Shown here one piece after another: positions 11,916-22,171 of a DNA stretch of 64,000 nt (position 1 is the first letter of the stretch; each line of letters opens with the position of its first letter). The stretch comes from Cryphonectria parasitica EP155 (taxonomy: Eukaryota > Ascomycota > Sordariomycetes > Diaporthales > Cryphonectriaceae), in NCBI RefSeq assembly GCF_011745365.1, contig NW_024468914.1, positions 2,680,228 to 2,744,227 on the forward strand. The letters are read 5' to 3'. The position numbers and the translations under genes were made by a program. Under the pieces are notes generated by a model. The model did not search any database, was not told the DNA's origin, and saw nothing but the letters and a program-made list of their open reading frames with translations.

Positions 11916-12148
11916 TGTAAAAGGCACTCTAAGAGCTGTACAAATGGTAGAAGGGAAGATGATTCTTCAATTAATCTATCTCAAGGCACGCTTGCCAATT
12001 GCCTTCTATATAGAAGGCAATTAGCACTAGTCCCAACTGAGCTAGCGTACCTGGCGACTTACTGCCTTTCCATTAAATGGCCCAGGCCAGTGAGTCAGGG
12101 TGGCCACCCAGGCCTCATTCACCTAAGGCTCCTATAGCCACTGCCACA
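11916..12148 (-). repeat. 3' LTR of family 3
   Basis: 233 bp from TGTAAAAGGC to GCCACA. Differences from the right copy are few and nearly all transitions. The LTR is much less A+T-rich than the internal region. Confidence 0.9.
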
Positions 12149-12193
12149 AGTGCTGGCTACGGAAAAACGTTCCTGCTGTTCTCAGTAGCTATC

Positions 12194-15100
12194 TAGAGGT
12201 TACGTATCTACGTATTAGTCTCGCGCTTCTTCAGAAGCCAGGAGAGGTCTCAGAGCTCTGTTTTCCATCCTTTTCAGGCTCAGGGAAGCCTCCAGACGCG
12301 TTGTCAGATGCGTTAATGTTGACAGCTGGGGAGGCTGTGCTCTTAGCAGGCTAACCTCGCTTCCTCTGTGCTGGCACAGCTTCTCCATCCTTATTGCTAT
12401 CAGGCAACAGTTTCTTGAAAAGCTAGCTGCGCTTTCTCTTTACGGGATCAGCTGAGCTGTTTTTCACAAGGATTTCTGTAGCCTTGTTAGGATGTGCGCA
12501 TTCGTATTTCTCGATGAAGCTAGAGCACTTAAAGCTTCTCAAATTCTTTTAGCAATTATGCTACAAGAATCATTCCTTCTATCATACTAGATATTGTACT
12601 GTATTCTTGCTATCTTGTTGCTTAATCTTCTTATTTATAATGCAATCGACTTTATAGTAGTTCTTATCAGGTTTAATTGAGTTATTGCTGTCTTTATTAT
12701 GCTCAATTGGGCTAGGCTTAGATAGCTAGCAGTTGAAGAGATTGTTGGTAAGCTTGTACTAACTCAGGTACTGAATGCTAATTACTGAGTATATTTGAAT
12801 ATTAGCATTATGATTACCAGTTTTGAAGTTAAGTTTATAAGCTAAAGATAATACTTTTCTAATGATTATAAAAGAGCTTTTGCAAAGAGCTTATATCTTG
12901 TTAGCTTAGTGCAGCAGTAGCTTATATGCTTTGCTAAGTTTTAGCCAAACTTTATTACTCTTCTTATATTCTTTGTATTAGTATTTAGCATTATATATAC
13001 ATTTATTATCTGCTGTAATAATATTCATAGCTAATTGCACATCTTTTCGCAGATATTCATGCATAAAGCATATCTTGAACAGTTATTTAGTAATATTAAC
13101 TAATTAGTTGAATGATAACTGAATCTTGAATCCGAACAGAAACTTGTAAGAGCTTGTATTAATGGAGTATTGGTATAAGTTGTTCAGATTTTACTACAAA
13201 GAGAGAATTAGATCTATTCAAATCTTATTAGAATGTTTAGCAGTATAATATCTAATAGCTAGCTCAACATCCTAATTCTTTTATTCAGCTGCTCTATCAG
13301 CCTGAGAATAGTATACTGTAATTATCTGTAGATGTATGCTAAAGGCCTTTCATAAGCTTATTCAGTAGTCTAAGATAAACTTAGCATTATAGTCAGAGAT
13401 AATTGCTTGAGAGCATGCTCAGTTGCTTAATAGCAGCTGTCTGTTCAGAACAGCTCCCTATTGCTTAGCTGAGTAGATTGAGTAGCCTGGAATCAGTAGA
13501 GTTCTCTTGAAAGTCTTGCAAGTAATAAGCATTAGCAAGTTATAAGCTTTAAAGCTTTTTATCTGCTACAGAATGCCTATTGATTCAACTAAGAGCAATT
13601 CAAGAATGAAGTTAAAGAAGATTATATGCATAGATTCAGAAAGAGCTTGAATTAGTTGGAATAAATCTGCTAGCTTCTGGTTTTGCTTCTTCTAAGCGCT
13701 ATACTTATAGCAGTAATCAACATATTATAAAACAAGCAGTTATTTCTTTCTGAAGTAAAGACTATCCAATTTAGCTATTATGCAGTCTCTGCTAAAGTAA
13801 TACTTATTATTATATGCATTGCATAGAAGTTCCTGTATTAGAGATTATAGAATAACAAAGCATTCTTTTCTATCATTATTATAATTATATAACAATTAAT
13901 CCTTTAGGCGGAATGAATAGCTGAGCTTAGAAGCAGAAACAATATCTTTATTATTTATCAAGATAGAAAGCTTCTTTCCAGCTAAACCAACCTTTGTTAG
14001 ATCTGTAATAATATTCCCATAGACTGTATCCTCCTTATATTCTCGCTAGAAGCGCTATTACATATTCTCAGATATTTGTGCTTCCAACAAAACAAGGAAG
14101 ACTGTAAGTAGATCATCAACTACTGTATTAAGAGTAGCTGGTTTGTTGCTCCATCGCGCCTCCGCATCTTCTGTTGCAGACAGCCTTAATAAGATATCAG
14201 GGATATAGTTGAGCTTCTCAGCTAAATAGTAAATATTGAACTAATATTAGCTAAGATAGATGAAAGCATTAACAAAACGTTAGTTAGCACAGTTTATAAA
14301 TAAAGTATTAAGATATATTTGAATAACAATACTATGTATAACATTGTAATTTGTAAGAACAACTACAGGCTGCGCTTGATTTAATTGAATCAGCTTATAT
14401 AAATATTTCATTGCTCAGATTAGATATGCAATCTCTTGCTTAGAGAGACTATAGTTCATTTCAGCTTTCATTAAGCAGTAGCTAAGGAATATTACTGATT
14501 TGATAGCATATAAGAGGATCAGCTTGCTAGATTGCCAGATATAATCTTTCTTTAACTGAAAAACTATTATGCTAAATCCTTATTGCAAGCATCCATCTAC
14601 TTAAATAAACAGCTTCTGCAATGATTTCATATAGTATAAGCGCATCTTTCTGCAGATAATATTCTATAAATCCTTAAAAGCTATCTTTTTAGCATCTATT
14701 AGCTCGTAGTATATATAATGTATATAAGCTTAATGCTGCAACTTCTTCCCAAATGTGATTTTTCCAAGCTTATAGCCTTCAGCTAGCAATACTATCTTTT
14801 GTAGTTGAAGCGGTTTTATAAGCTGTGCATAATATAAGATCATTGTTTGTAGAAAACTGATTGCACTAAAATAGATTTCGAAATCCTTGAAGTTTCTAGA
14901 GAAGATTATCTTTCGAAAGATTTTAGTACATTTCTTTATAGTAAACAAGCTAAGCGCATTAATATAGAAGCTAAGAAGTTTGATTGAGAGGAAACTGATA
15001 TAATTCTTTATAAGAGAAATAGAGATTCCCTTTCTATTGAAGATATTCAGAGCGATATTGAGATGCTTCAGATAGTTTTCAAACGAATCTAAGAAGATTA

Positions 15101-17305
15101 TAATATTATTAATAAATACTTTAATAAAGTGCTTATAATTATGAAGTAGCTTGTTTATATATCTCTAAGCATAAGCTAGCGAGTTGCAGTAGCTTATCAG
15201 AGCTACTGTTAGTTGCTTAAGGCTACAGTATATAACTATAATCTAATAGTTACAATACTCAGAATGAATAGAGAATTAATAAAAGAAAGCTGTGGCATTG
15301 ATAACTATAATATGCTGCTTATTGCATATAGCTTCGATCATATCTGACTGAAGAGGAAGGGAATAATTATCAGGCACTGTTTACTTGTTAAAAGCTCTGA
15401 GATCTGCAACGATGCAGCTCTTTTTCTTCCTATATACTGTTCGCCAAACTACGAAGATTAGCAATGCGAACGGACAGATGTTATTAGCAAATTCGAGATA
15501 GCCAGCTTTGTATATTTCTTTATGCATCTGGTTGATAAACTTCTTATTCTTGCGGAAAACAGGGTAGCAGGAATGATTCAGTTTTGCATATTGCTATTCT
15601 TTTATCAAGAAGATCTTCATTATCTGATTCTCAGGCATATTAAGAGAGCTTTTGTTTTCTTATATAGCAAAATACTTTTCAACAATCCTCTTGAATTGTT
15701 AAGCTTTAACTAGATCTTATAAACAGATGCAAATGCTATTATCAAGAATCATTGCTAGAGCTTTATTTGAAGCTTTGATACTTAGAAATCCCTTGATAAT
15801 AATTGAAAATTTCTATATATTAAGATTATAGTTATTGAATAATAGTGCCTCAGTATTCATTGAGAGATTAATACTATAAGCTATTTCTATATTGCTAAGA
15901 AAGTAATAAATAGCGTTGCTGTAAGATGTAGAGAATAAGCTATCTCTTAGCAGGAAATTACTAATAGAATATATTTCTGTTTCTGCGCTCTTAGCTGTTA
16001 CAATGATCTCTAGCATAAGATTGAATTCTCTATTCACTGCTATCTAATTAACAGGAATCTTCAATGAAGATGCGAATTGTATACTATGTATATCTATTGC
16101 ATGAGTATTAGCTAGCTGGTAGGTTGATGCTAGTCCTTTCAAGGCAGCTGCTACTGCTAGAGCTTTTATAGCGCTCTTGAAAATAGCTTTAAACTATTCT
16201 GTGTTCTCATACTCATAGATAGTTCCTATACAGATGCTTTTGGGAATCTTAATAGCTTCTTCTGTAGCATTGTGCAGGGCTATTACAGGGAGTGAAGAAG
16301 CATTGATCTATGCATTCAGTGTAGTGCTATGAGTTGATGTAAAAGAAAATAAGCAGCTTTTGAGCAGTTCAGCATACCTTATAGCTATCTGAGCAGTTTC
16401 GCCAGAGCTAATAATATAAGCGTAAGCTATTCTCACCTTTCGCACTATAGATAAGAGAGCTTGATGCTGAATCTCGAAAGGCATCTGAAAATTGCTTTGC
16501 TCTGAGTATATAATAGCTTGATTCTTGTAATTGATAATAGCCTTGCAGGCTTTAAGCTATTCATTGCTGATAAGAGCTTCAGCGAGTAGGTTATTCACGA
16601 TTCATGCTTCAGTATGCTAGCATAGCAGTTCAGAAGAGCTGTTAGCATGCCTGCTACAGGCGTAGAAGTCTTATTCAGCGTATTTGAATAGCGTGATTAT
16701 GCTCTTTCCTATATTCTTAATCTTTTAAAGCTTGTAGATTGAGATCTTAGCAGCAGGAAACTAATTAAGAAATTATTGGTTTACTAAGTTGTAATTAGTA
16801 CTAGTATCTTTGCAGAAGATTATATTAGGTTCAGTAAGAGTAGCTTGTATGGTAATTTTCATATAAGTATAACTGCTGATAAGCTTATTTAGCTGCTTTT
16901 CAAGCATAGCTTTCATAAGAATGTCTTTATTACAGTATTAAACTGATGATATGCTTGTTTCAAGCGAAGTAATTCCAAAAAATATAGCATGCTTCAGATA
17001 TTTCTTAATTTCTTTGAAAACATTCATCTTCTAATCTCGATTCTAGCAAGCGCTTATATACTAAAACATCTAGCTTCAAGAATCAAACTCTCTGTTACAG
17101 AAGATATATATGCAGTTAACTGAGTAATTAACTTTGCATAAGTTGTAAATGCAGCTTACAGAGCTAAGCGATTGAGAGTAGTATAATAAGATTAGCAAGA
17201 GTAATCATTCAAAACTATCGATTCAGTATATTTGCCTATTGCTAAGCGAAAATAAATCATTACTATTATTTTTAGAAAGCATGTTTTCATTCTTATTCTC
17301 GATAA
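12194..17305 (-). pseudogene. pol: Family-3 pol: RT, RNase H, integrase and basic C-terminal tail
   Basis: Minus-strand landmarks: RT at about 15560-14950 (IVADLRAF, then VPDNYSLPLQSD, then FINNIIIFLDSF where FIDDIVIFSD is usual); RNase H and connection at about 14900-14200; integrase core at about 13640-13230 (LIPGYSIYSA, AIISDYNAKF, then a Glu near the mutated SERTNQ block). The last 350 bases (12540-12194) are almost unmutated and encode a Lys/Ser-rich tail ending in RRSAR-like sequence. That tail is broken only by stops of the CAG-to-TAG or CGA-to-TGA type. The protease part, 17300-15600, is too degenerate for me to place a motif. Confidence 0.8.
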
Positions 17306-17308
17306 TAT

Positions 17309-17627
17309 TGAACCAGAACTAGGGCGCTGTCGCCCTCGAAAGAAAAAGGGACAAACAGCTGCCGAAGCAATGGGCAAGAGCTCGTGCAACCCAAGCGTGC
17401 CTGTGCAGATAAGAACAGCAAACTAAGGCTATACGGGTGCAAGAACAGAGTGAAAAACCTGTCTTAGACCTGTCCAAAGGGTTCAAAATTGAAAGGAAGA
17501 GAAAGGATGCTTCATTGTTGCTTATAGCTAAAGAATTTGAAAAGTGGGTGATATCCTTTATATGTATGAGGATCCTTGATCCACTGTACTCCATGTCCTA
17601 CGGACTACTACTCTGGCTATCACAACA
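17309..17627 (-). repeat. 3' LTR of the old family-1 copy
   Basis: 319 bp, the reverse complement of the 321-bp LTR of the young copy with scattered transitions. Confidence 0.95.
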
Positions 17628-17879
17628 GTCCTCTTCCAGCAATTTTCTTCCAAAGTTGCAATAAGTCCAATGGTATGCTAGGTTTGATTAGAGGGAGATG
17701 AAGTAAAGAAATAAAGAATTCATTGCAAACTGCTAAAGGAAACACTGCAAACCAAACTATCCCCTTCCAATTCAATTCTCATGCCTCTCCCTACTGCTTA
17801 AGCTATCATTCAAATCAATGCAGGAGTATTAGTATCTATCTTCAGTCCATTTGTAATACAAGCATGATCTGGATAGATC
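17628..17879 (-). other. 3' noncoding region of the old family-1 copy
   Basis: Matches the reverse complement of young 29704-29953. It lies between the accessory-gene stop and the 3' LTR and includes the mutated polypurine tract next to the LTR. No gene is seen here. Confidence 0.8.
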
Positions 17880-17964
17880 CTAATGCTGATCTCTTCTCTA
17901 TCCCTATCTGCTTTCAAACTCTGCTCGAGCAGCAGCAGCAGCAGCAGTTCTCTCCTGATTCTGC
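17880..17964 (-). pseudogene. 3' end of the old copy's sense accessory gene
   Basis: These 85 bases encode the last residues, including the poly-Ala stretch from a CTG/CAG run at 17931-17948, and stop at 17880-17882. The rest lies at 30275-31858. The young element sits between them with TSD CTGC (17961-17964 and 30275-30278). Joining the two parts without the duplicated bases gives 1665 bp, exactly the length of the young gene. Confidence 0.9.
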
Positions 17965-18285
17965 TGTTGTGGTGGCCAGGGTGGTAGTCCGTGGGACGTG
18001 GAGTACAGTGGGTCAAGGGTCCTCATACATATAAAGGATACCACCCACTTTTCAAATTCTTTAGCTATAAGCAACAATCAAGCATCCTTTTCTCTTCTTT
18101 TCAATTTTTGAACCCCTTGGACAGGTCTAAGACAGGTTTTTCACCCTGTTCTTGTGCCCGTGTGGCCTTAGTTTGCTGTCCTCATCTGTACAGGCACGCT
18201 TGGGTTGCATGAGCCCTTGCCCATTGCTTCGGCAGCTGTTTGTCCCTTTTTCTTTCGAGGGCGACGGCGCCCTAGTTCTGGTTCA
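17965..18285 (+). repeat. 5' LTR of the young family-1 copy
   Basis: 321 bp, from TGTTGTGGTGG to CTGGTTCA. Reading it against 29954-30274 I saw no difference. This suggests very recent insertion. Confidence 0.95.
18030..18035 (+). promoter_or_regulatory. TATA box in the 5' LTR
   Basis: TATAAA lies 65 bases into the LTR and would drive the genomic RNA. The same motif is at 30019-30024 in the 3' LTR. Confidence 0.6.
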
Positions 18286-18286
18286 A

Positions 18287-18304
18287 TGGTGCGGTGAGTG
18301 TGGA
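18287..18304 (+). other. Probable primer binding site
   Basis: A TGG two bases after the LTR edge begins TGGTGCGGTGAGTG, the expected position and first triplet for pairing with a tRNA 3' end (CCA). I cannot name the tRNA; it does not look like initiator Met. Confidence 0.45.
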
Positions 18305-18461
18305 CTTAGCTGTTCAGGCTGGTAGCTCAGGGCTGTTTGCGTTACAGTTCGTGAGGATCAGTAAGAGCAGCAAGTTTACCCTATGGACGGGCGCACTCTT
18401 TTTCCCTGCTGAGCTCTTTTATTTCCTTTATCTATCACGCTTACACGACAGGCTGTGCATC

Positions 18462-21400
18462 ATGTCTGGACTCTGGGTCATGCCTGAGACCTCTCGTAGA
18501 GGGGAGATGGGTGGACAGAGGAGGAGTGGTGTGAGTTCTGGTCGTGGGCCGGTGAACGATGCGTTGAGCCCGCGGGCCAATATTACGAAGAAACGAATTC
18601 CTTTTTCCAACATTTCCCACATCAATCAACGATCCTATACAGAAGCTGATACGGCTCAGACCTGTACAGGCTGCAGCGGAAAGTTTAACCATGTCGGATG
18701 TGGGTCCATGGTTAAATTACAGAGTGGGATGCTTTTGGTGGATGGTACTCTGCAGAGAAAAGTGGCATGGTTAACAAGGTCTGTGCTCCTTGCGATGGTC
18801 CGATCAGCACGCTCTACCTGGACACGTCTGGCCACATTGATCCTTTGGATCAAAAGCTTGCTGGTTGCATTATCCCAAAAGCGAAGGACACAGGGAGGTG
18901 AAGATGAGGAACCGTCAGTGCACACGAGGAATAGAGGTCGAGGATTACGACGACATCATCCGATGTCGAACTTTAATCGACGCCTTACACCTGGTCAGAA
19001 ATGCCTCCATTGGTTGGCAGGACTATTGATAAAGGAAATCCCAGTGCAGCACAGAACAGCCAACTCAATCCCTTGTTGTTCATCACAAGACAGACCTCAT
19101 GCACGCTCCACTCACAGACTGAACCTCCCTCAAGCACCTGAACCCCCTCGACCTCCACAGTATTGTCTTCCGCAGGATACGGAAGGCATTCCGGCTGTGG
19201 CGCCCTCAACTCAAGGACCTCGAACCAGGAAGGCAAAGAAACATCGGAGGAAGCGACAACCAAGAGGGAAGATGGCCTCCACGTCTGAGGGCTCTTCCAA
19301 TCAGACACCCAGTTCGGCCGACCACCTGGCCAACAACCACTATGGTCAGAACTTCAGGTTCCCCTCCCACAGTGAGCTTGCTGGTGGTGGGTTGACGTTG
19401 TTTGCCCGTGTGGAAGTCTCCTCGTGGCTGAAGCGATTCGACTGGTGGCGTCAGATCAAAGGGATTGATGACACTCAAGCACTCAACTTCATGAAAGGCT
19501 TCTGTACAGACACAATCGTTGCCGGAGAAGTGGAGAGATTCACTACAAGCGCCAAAACTTGGGATGAACAGAAGGAGCGACTGTTGGTTGCTTATCGCCC
19601 TTGGGACCATCTCCAGGCGTACACCCCCGAGCAGGAGCGCCTGAACATCATCAACAACCGTTTCATTACCGATGCCGCTAGCCTCTGGTCGTTCATTGTG
19701 GACTATGACAACGCTCTCACTCGTCTTAAGATCAGAGACAGTCAACCTGTGGCAGAAGCATGGATGAAGCTCCCTTCGACCTGGATCAAGCGCCTCCGAG
19801 CTGACCATGGTGTTACTGCCGAAAGCGTCAGCGACAAGAAGTGGCCTTACCTTATGGAAAAGCTGTTGGAGGTTCATCGTGAAGCACTCCAGGAGGAGAC
19901 TCAAGACCAACTTGCCTCCGGTGCTACCAACCTTCAACTTCATCAACAGGCTCAATTCCAAGGTCCTCCTATGCCTCCACCTCAGCCGGTCCTTGACCAG
20001 ACACGGCCCGTTCCTGTTCCACATCCGATGCATAGTGCTCCCAGTCAACCGATGAACCCGTCGGGACAAGCAGTAGGGCCATCGTACTATCAACCGCCTC
20101 AACAGTCAACTCGTGATTGGCAAGCTCAGCCTGAACCGACTAAGCAGATCTTGAAGGCTGAACCTGCTCAGAAGAGCGACCAAGGATACAACCAGTTGGC
20201 TTCAATGATGGAGCAACTCCGCATTGACCAAATTGCAATGGCAAAATCCTTAAAGCTGCAGACTGATGCTCTCAGACAGACGCGGGATGTCTCGTATGAC
20301 CAAACCAAGGCTCTACAGGAGATCTCACAACTGATCAGGCGTCCCCAAACTGTTTCTGCGAGGAATCCTCCCCAGGGGAATGCAAATTCCTTGCAGATGG
20401 GTGTTACCTACACAAGTCCGGAGGACGAGGGGGAGCAGTACTCTGAAGCATGGCGAGCGGAGATCAATGAAATCCTGAAGAAGGACGGAACTCTGCGCAG
20501 GTGCTACGGCTGTGGGTCGAAGTCCCATGGAGCTCATGAGTGCGTGGAACTCCGTACTGTTATGGACTGTGGCATTTGCTATGCTCCAGCATTAGCGAAG
20601 CCAGAGTGGCATCTTGGCAATCGCTCGGAGTTTCTGGACTCTAGGTCAAAACCAGTGTCATATGGCCAGGTCATGTCCGCTCGAGATAACCCCAAAGGCG
20701 GTATGATCCGTCTGATCCTCGGTCTCTGTGAGGATCAGCGGCTGAAGGGTGTTGAGGATCCTTGGATCTCTCGATATGTCAGCCTGGTCCAAGAGGACGA
20801 GAAATGGCGTGGAGACCCTGAGATGGCCAAGAATAAGACACTGTGGGAAGAGACCGACCCCGTTCCCAGACGCAACAATCAGTACAGGACCAACAACATT
20901 GAGATCCTCAGCAATGCTGGTGAGATTCAAGTGGGGAAGTCATATCTCACTCCAGCCCAAGCCGAACTGTACCTACCAAAGCTTCCCAGCATCAATGCTG
21001 TGGGTGTTGGGCCTGTCCAAGCCCAGGTAAACGCGGGTGAAGCAAAGAAGCGCCGTGTTGGGGAGGCTGGGTATGATGATGGTGAGGTTGGAGGAGATGC
21101 AAGTGTGAGGACTGTTGAGGTCCCTACACATTTCGGGAATATTGGACCAGAGGAATCCAACAAGCAATCCAACAGTCTGGACAGAGAGCCAACAGTTCAG
21201 GCCATTAGTGACAAGCTCCTGAATCAGTTCCTAGACCACCCGTTGAAGGTCTCAGGCCGGGAGATGACAGTCATGTTACCAGGATGGGGAGCCCGTCTGA
21301 TTCACAGTCTTCAAGGAGTCAGCTCTGGAGCCCGAAAAGTTGTTGATCTCGACAATCAAACCGGCTCGGACCTGCACAAGGTAGATACTGCTGGATCAGC

Positions 21401-22112
21401 CAATTCATCGCAGCATAAACCCGGAATCTCGACGCTTTCCCAGCCTGAAGGGCTTATTGATGGTCAGATTATCAACACTCGGGACATTACTGAGTACCTT
21501 TCGAGACTGGCTCAACCACCCGCAGTTCAAGCTTTGTCTCTTGTTGCTGAACCTAGCTATGTCAAGCCTACTGTTAACATGATTCGAGCCTTCAACAAAT
21601 CCTCATTTCCTCCTGTGACGGCTTCCATGACTGCTCTCAGCAGCATCCGAGATAGGAGCATCGCTCCGGTGGCATACATCCCTCTGCAGCTGGGAGGTAA
21701 AGAGAATGAACCTGTACGAGCAATGCTGGATACAGGTGCCGAAATGAGCTTGGTAGCTCTCTCTCTGTGTTCGAGCATGCGCTTGTCTTATGTGCCAACA
21801 TCGAATGTTATCTCACGCACGTACGATGGATCAGATATGGCGCTTGTTGGAGTTCTTGAAACCGATGTTTTCTGTGGCGGCTTCTCTGAACAGGTGATAT
21901 TCTATGTCGTCGACGACAGATTGATGTCGCCAAATCATCCTGTGCTGTTAGGAATGCCGTTTGTGATGCAGACCAAGCTTTCCTTTGATCACTCCATCCC
22001 CGGATTTCTCCGTGCGAGCTTCGCCTTTGGAGGAGTACAACTGGTCACCACAATCGGCGGTCAGAAACTCCTTGAAGGGGAGGGTTCACACAGAACCACA
22101 CCAAAAAACTGA
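18462..22112 (+). CDS. gag: Gag with zinc knuckle and aspartic protease (family 1, young copy)
   Basis: Gag forms the particle and packages the RNA; the protease domain matures it. From the first in-frame ATG (18462) the product is 1216 aa. A capsid-like region lies at about residues 300-470. A CCHC zinc knuckle (CYGCGSKSHGAHEC, CX2CX4HX4C) starts at residue 681. The protease active site LDTGAEMS has its Asp at residue 1090. The frame is open back to 18294 but only with GTG. ATG 19272 (A at -3, G at +4; MASTSEG) may be the true start, giving 946 aa, because 18462-19271 has coding-like stretches in other frames. The stop at 22110-22112 directly follows a slippery heptamer. The old copy retains the same ATG and stop positions (41435 and 37785). 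Confidence 0.9.
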   Translation: MSGLWVMPETSRRGEMGGQRRSGVSSGRGPVNDALSPRANITKKRIPFSNISHINQRSYTEADTAQTCTGCSGKFNHVGCGSMVKLQSGMLLVDGTLQRKVAWLTRSVLLAMVRSARSTWTRLATLILWIKSLLVALSQKRRTQGGEDEEPSVHTRNRGRGLRRHHPMSNFNRRLTPGQKCLHWLAGLLIKEIPVQHRTANSIPCCSSQDRPHARSTHRLNLPQAPEPPRPPQYCLPQDTEGIPAVAPSTQGPRTRKAKKHRRKRQPRGKMASTSEGSSNQTPSSADHLANNHYGQNFRFPSHSELAGGGLTLFARVEVSSWLKRFDWWRQIKGIDDTQALNFMKGFCTDTIVAGEVERFTTSAKTWDEQKERLLVAYRPWDHLQAYTPEQERLNIINNRFITDAASLWSFIVDYDNALTRLKIRDSQPVAEAWMKLPSTWIKRLRADHGVTAESVSDKKWPYLMEKLLEVHREALQEETQDQLASGATNLQLHQQAQFQGPPMPPPQPVLDQTRPVPVPHPMHSAPSQPMNPSGQAVGPSYYQPPQQSTRDWQAQPEPTKQILKAEPAQKSDQGYNQLASMMEQLRIDQIAMAKSLKLQTDALRQTRDVSYDQTKALQEISQLIRRPQTVSARNPPQGNANSLQMGVTYTSPEDEGEQYSEAWRAEINEILKKDGTLRRCYGCGSKSHGAHECVELRTVMDCGICYAPALAKPEWHLGNRSEFLDSRSKPVSYGQVMSARDNPKGGMIRLILGLCEDQRLKGVEDPWISRYVSLVQEDEKWRGDPEMAKNKTLWEETDPVPRRNNQYRTNNIEILSNAGEIQVGKSYLTPAQAELYLPKLPSINAVGVGPVQAQVNAGEAKKRRVGEAGYDDGEVGGDASVRTVEVPTHFGNIGPEESNKQSNSLDREPTVQAISDKLLNQFLDHPLKVSGREMTVMLPGWGARLIHSLQGVSSGARKVVDLDNQTGSDLHKVDTAGSANSSQHKPGISTLSQPEGLIDGQIINTRDITEYLSRLAQPPAVQALSLVAEPSYVKPTVNMIRAFNKSSFPPVTASMTALSSIRDRSIAPVAYIPLQLGGKENEPVRAMLDTGAEMSLVALSLCSSMRLSYVPTSNVISRTYDGSDMALVGVLETDVFCGGFSEQVIFYVVDDRLMSPNHPVLLGMPFVMQTKLSFDHSIPGFLRASFAFGGVQLVTTIGGQKLLEGEGSHRTTPKN

Positions 22113-22164
22113 GTGCTGGCAGCCACCCTGAGGGACGCAGGGCTGTCAGCGGAGAAGTCGTCCC
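22103..22164 (+). promoter_or_regulatory. -1 ribosomal frameshift signal between gag and pol
   Basis: The zero frame reads CCA AAA AAC TGA, so 22103-22109 is the canonical A AAA AAC heptamer and the stop is next. Six bases later a 9-bp stem forms: CTGGCAGCC at 22116-22124 with GGCTGTCAG at 22141-22149, including one G-U. Loop bases GGGAC (22132-22136) can pair with GTCCC (22160-22164), giving an H-type pseudoknot. The pol frame is open from 22076, so the overlap with gag is 37 nt. The pairing is inferred from sequence only. Confidence 0.8.
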
Positions 22165-22171
22165 AGAGTGG

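Noticed and set aside
11916..12148. The two 233-bp repeats as independent solo LTRs
   Set aside because: CTAGA flanks only the outer sides of the pair, and family-2 gag reads on across them, so they bound a single element.
17991..18212. 73-codon frame present in both LTRs of the young element
   Set aside because: Lies within the LTR across the promoter region, has a non-AUG start and no motif. Its repetition is only because LTRs are duplicates.
18294..18461. GTG as the start of gag, and GTG at 22172 as the start of pol
   Set aside because: Eukaryotic initiation at GTG is unlikely; gag has good ATGs and pol is best reached by frameshifting.
19206..20102. 298-codon minus-strand open frame
   Set aside because: Lies opposite the intact gag frame, shows no motif, and is not kept open in the old copy. 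A GC-rich shadow.
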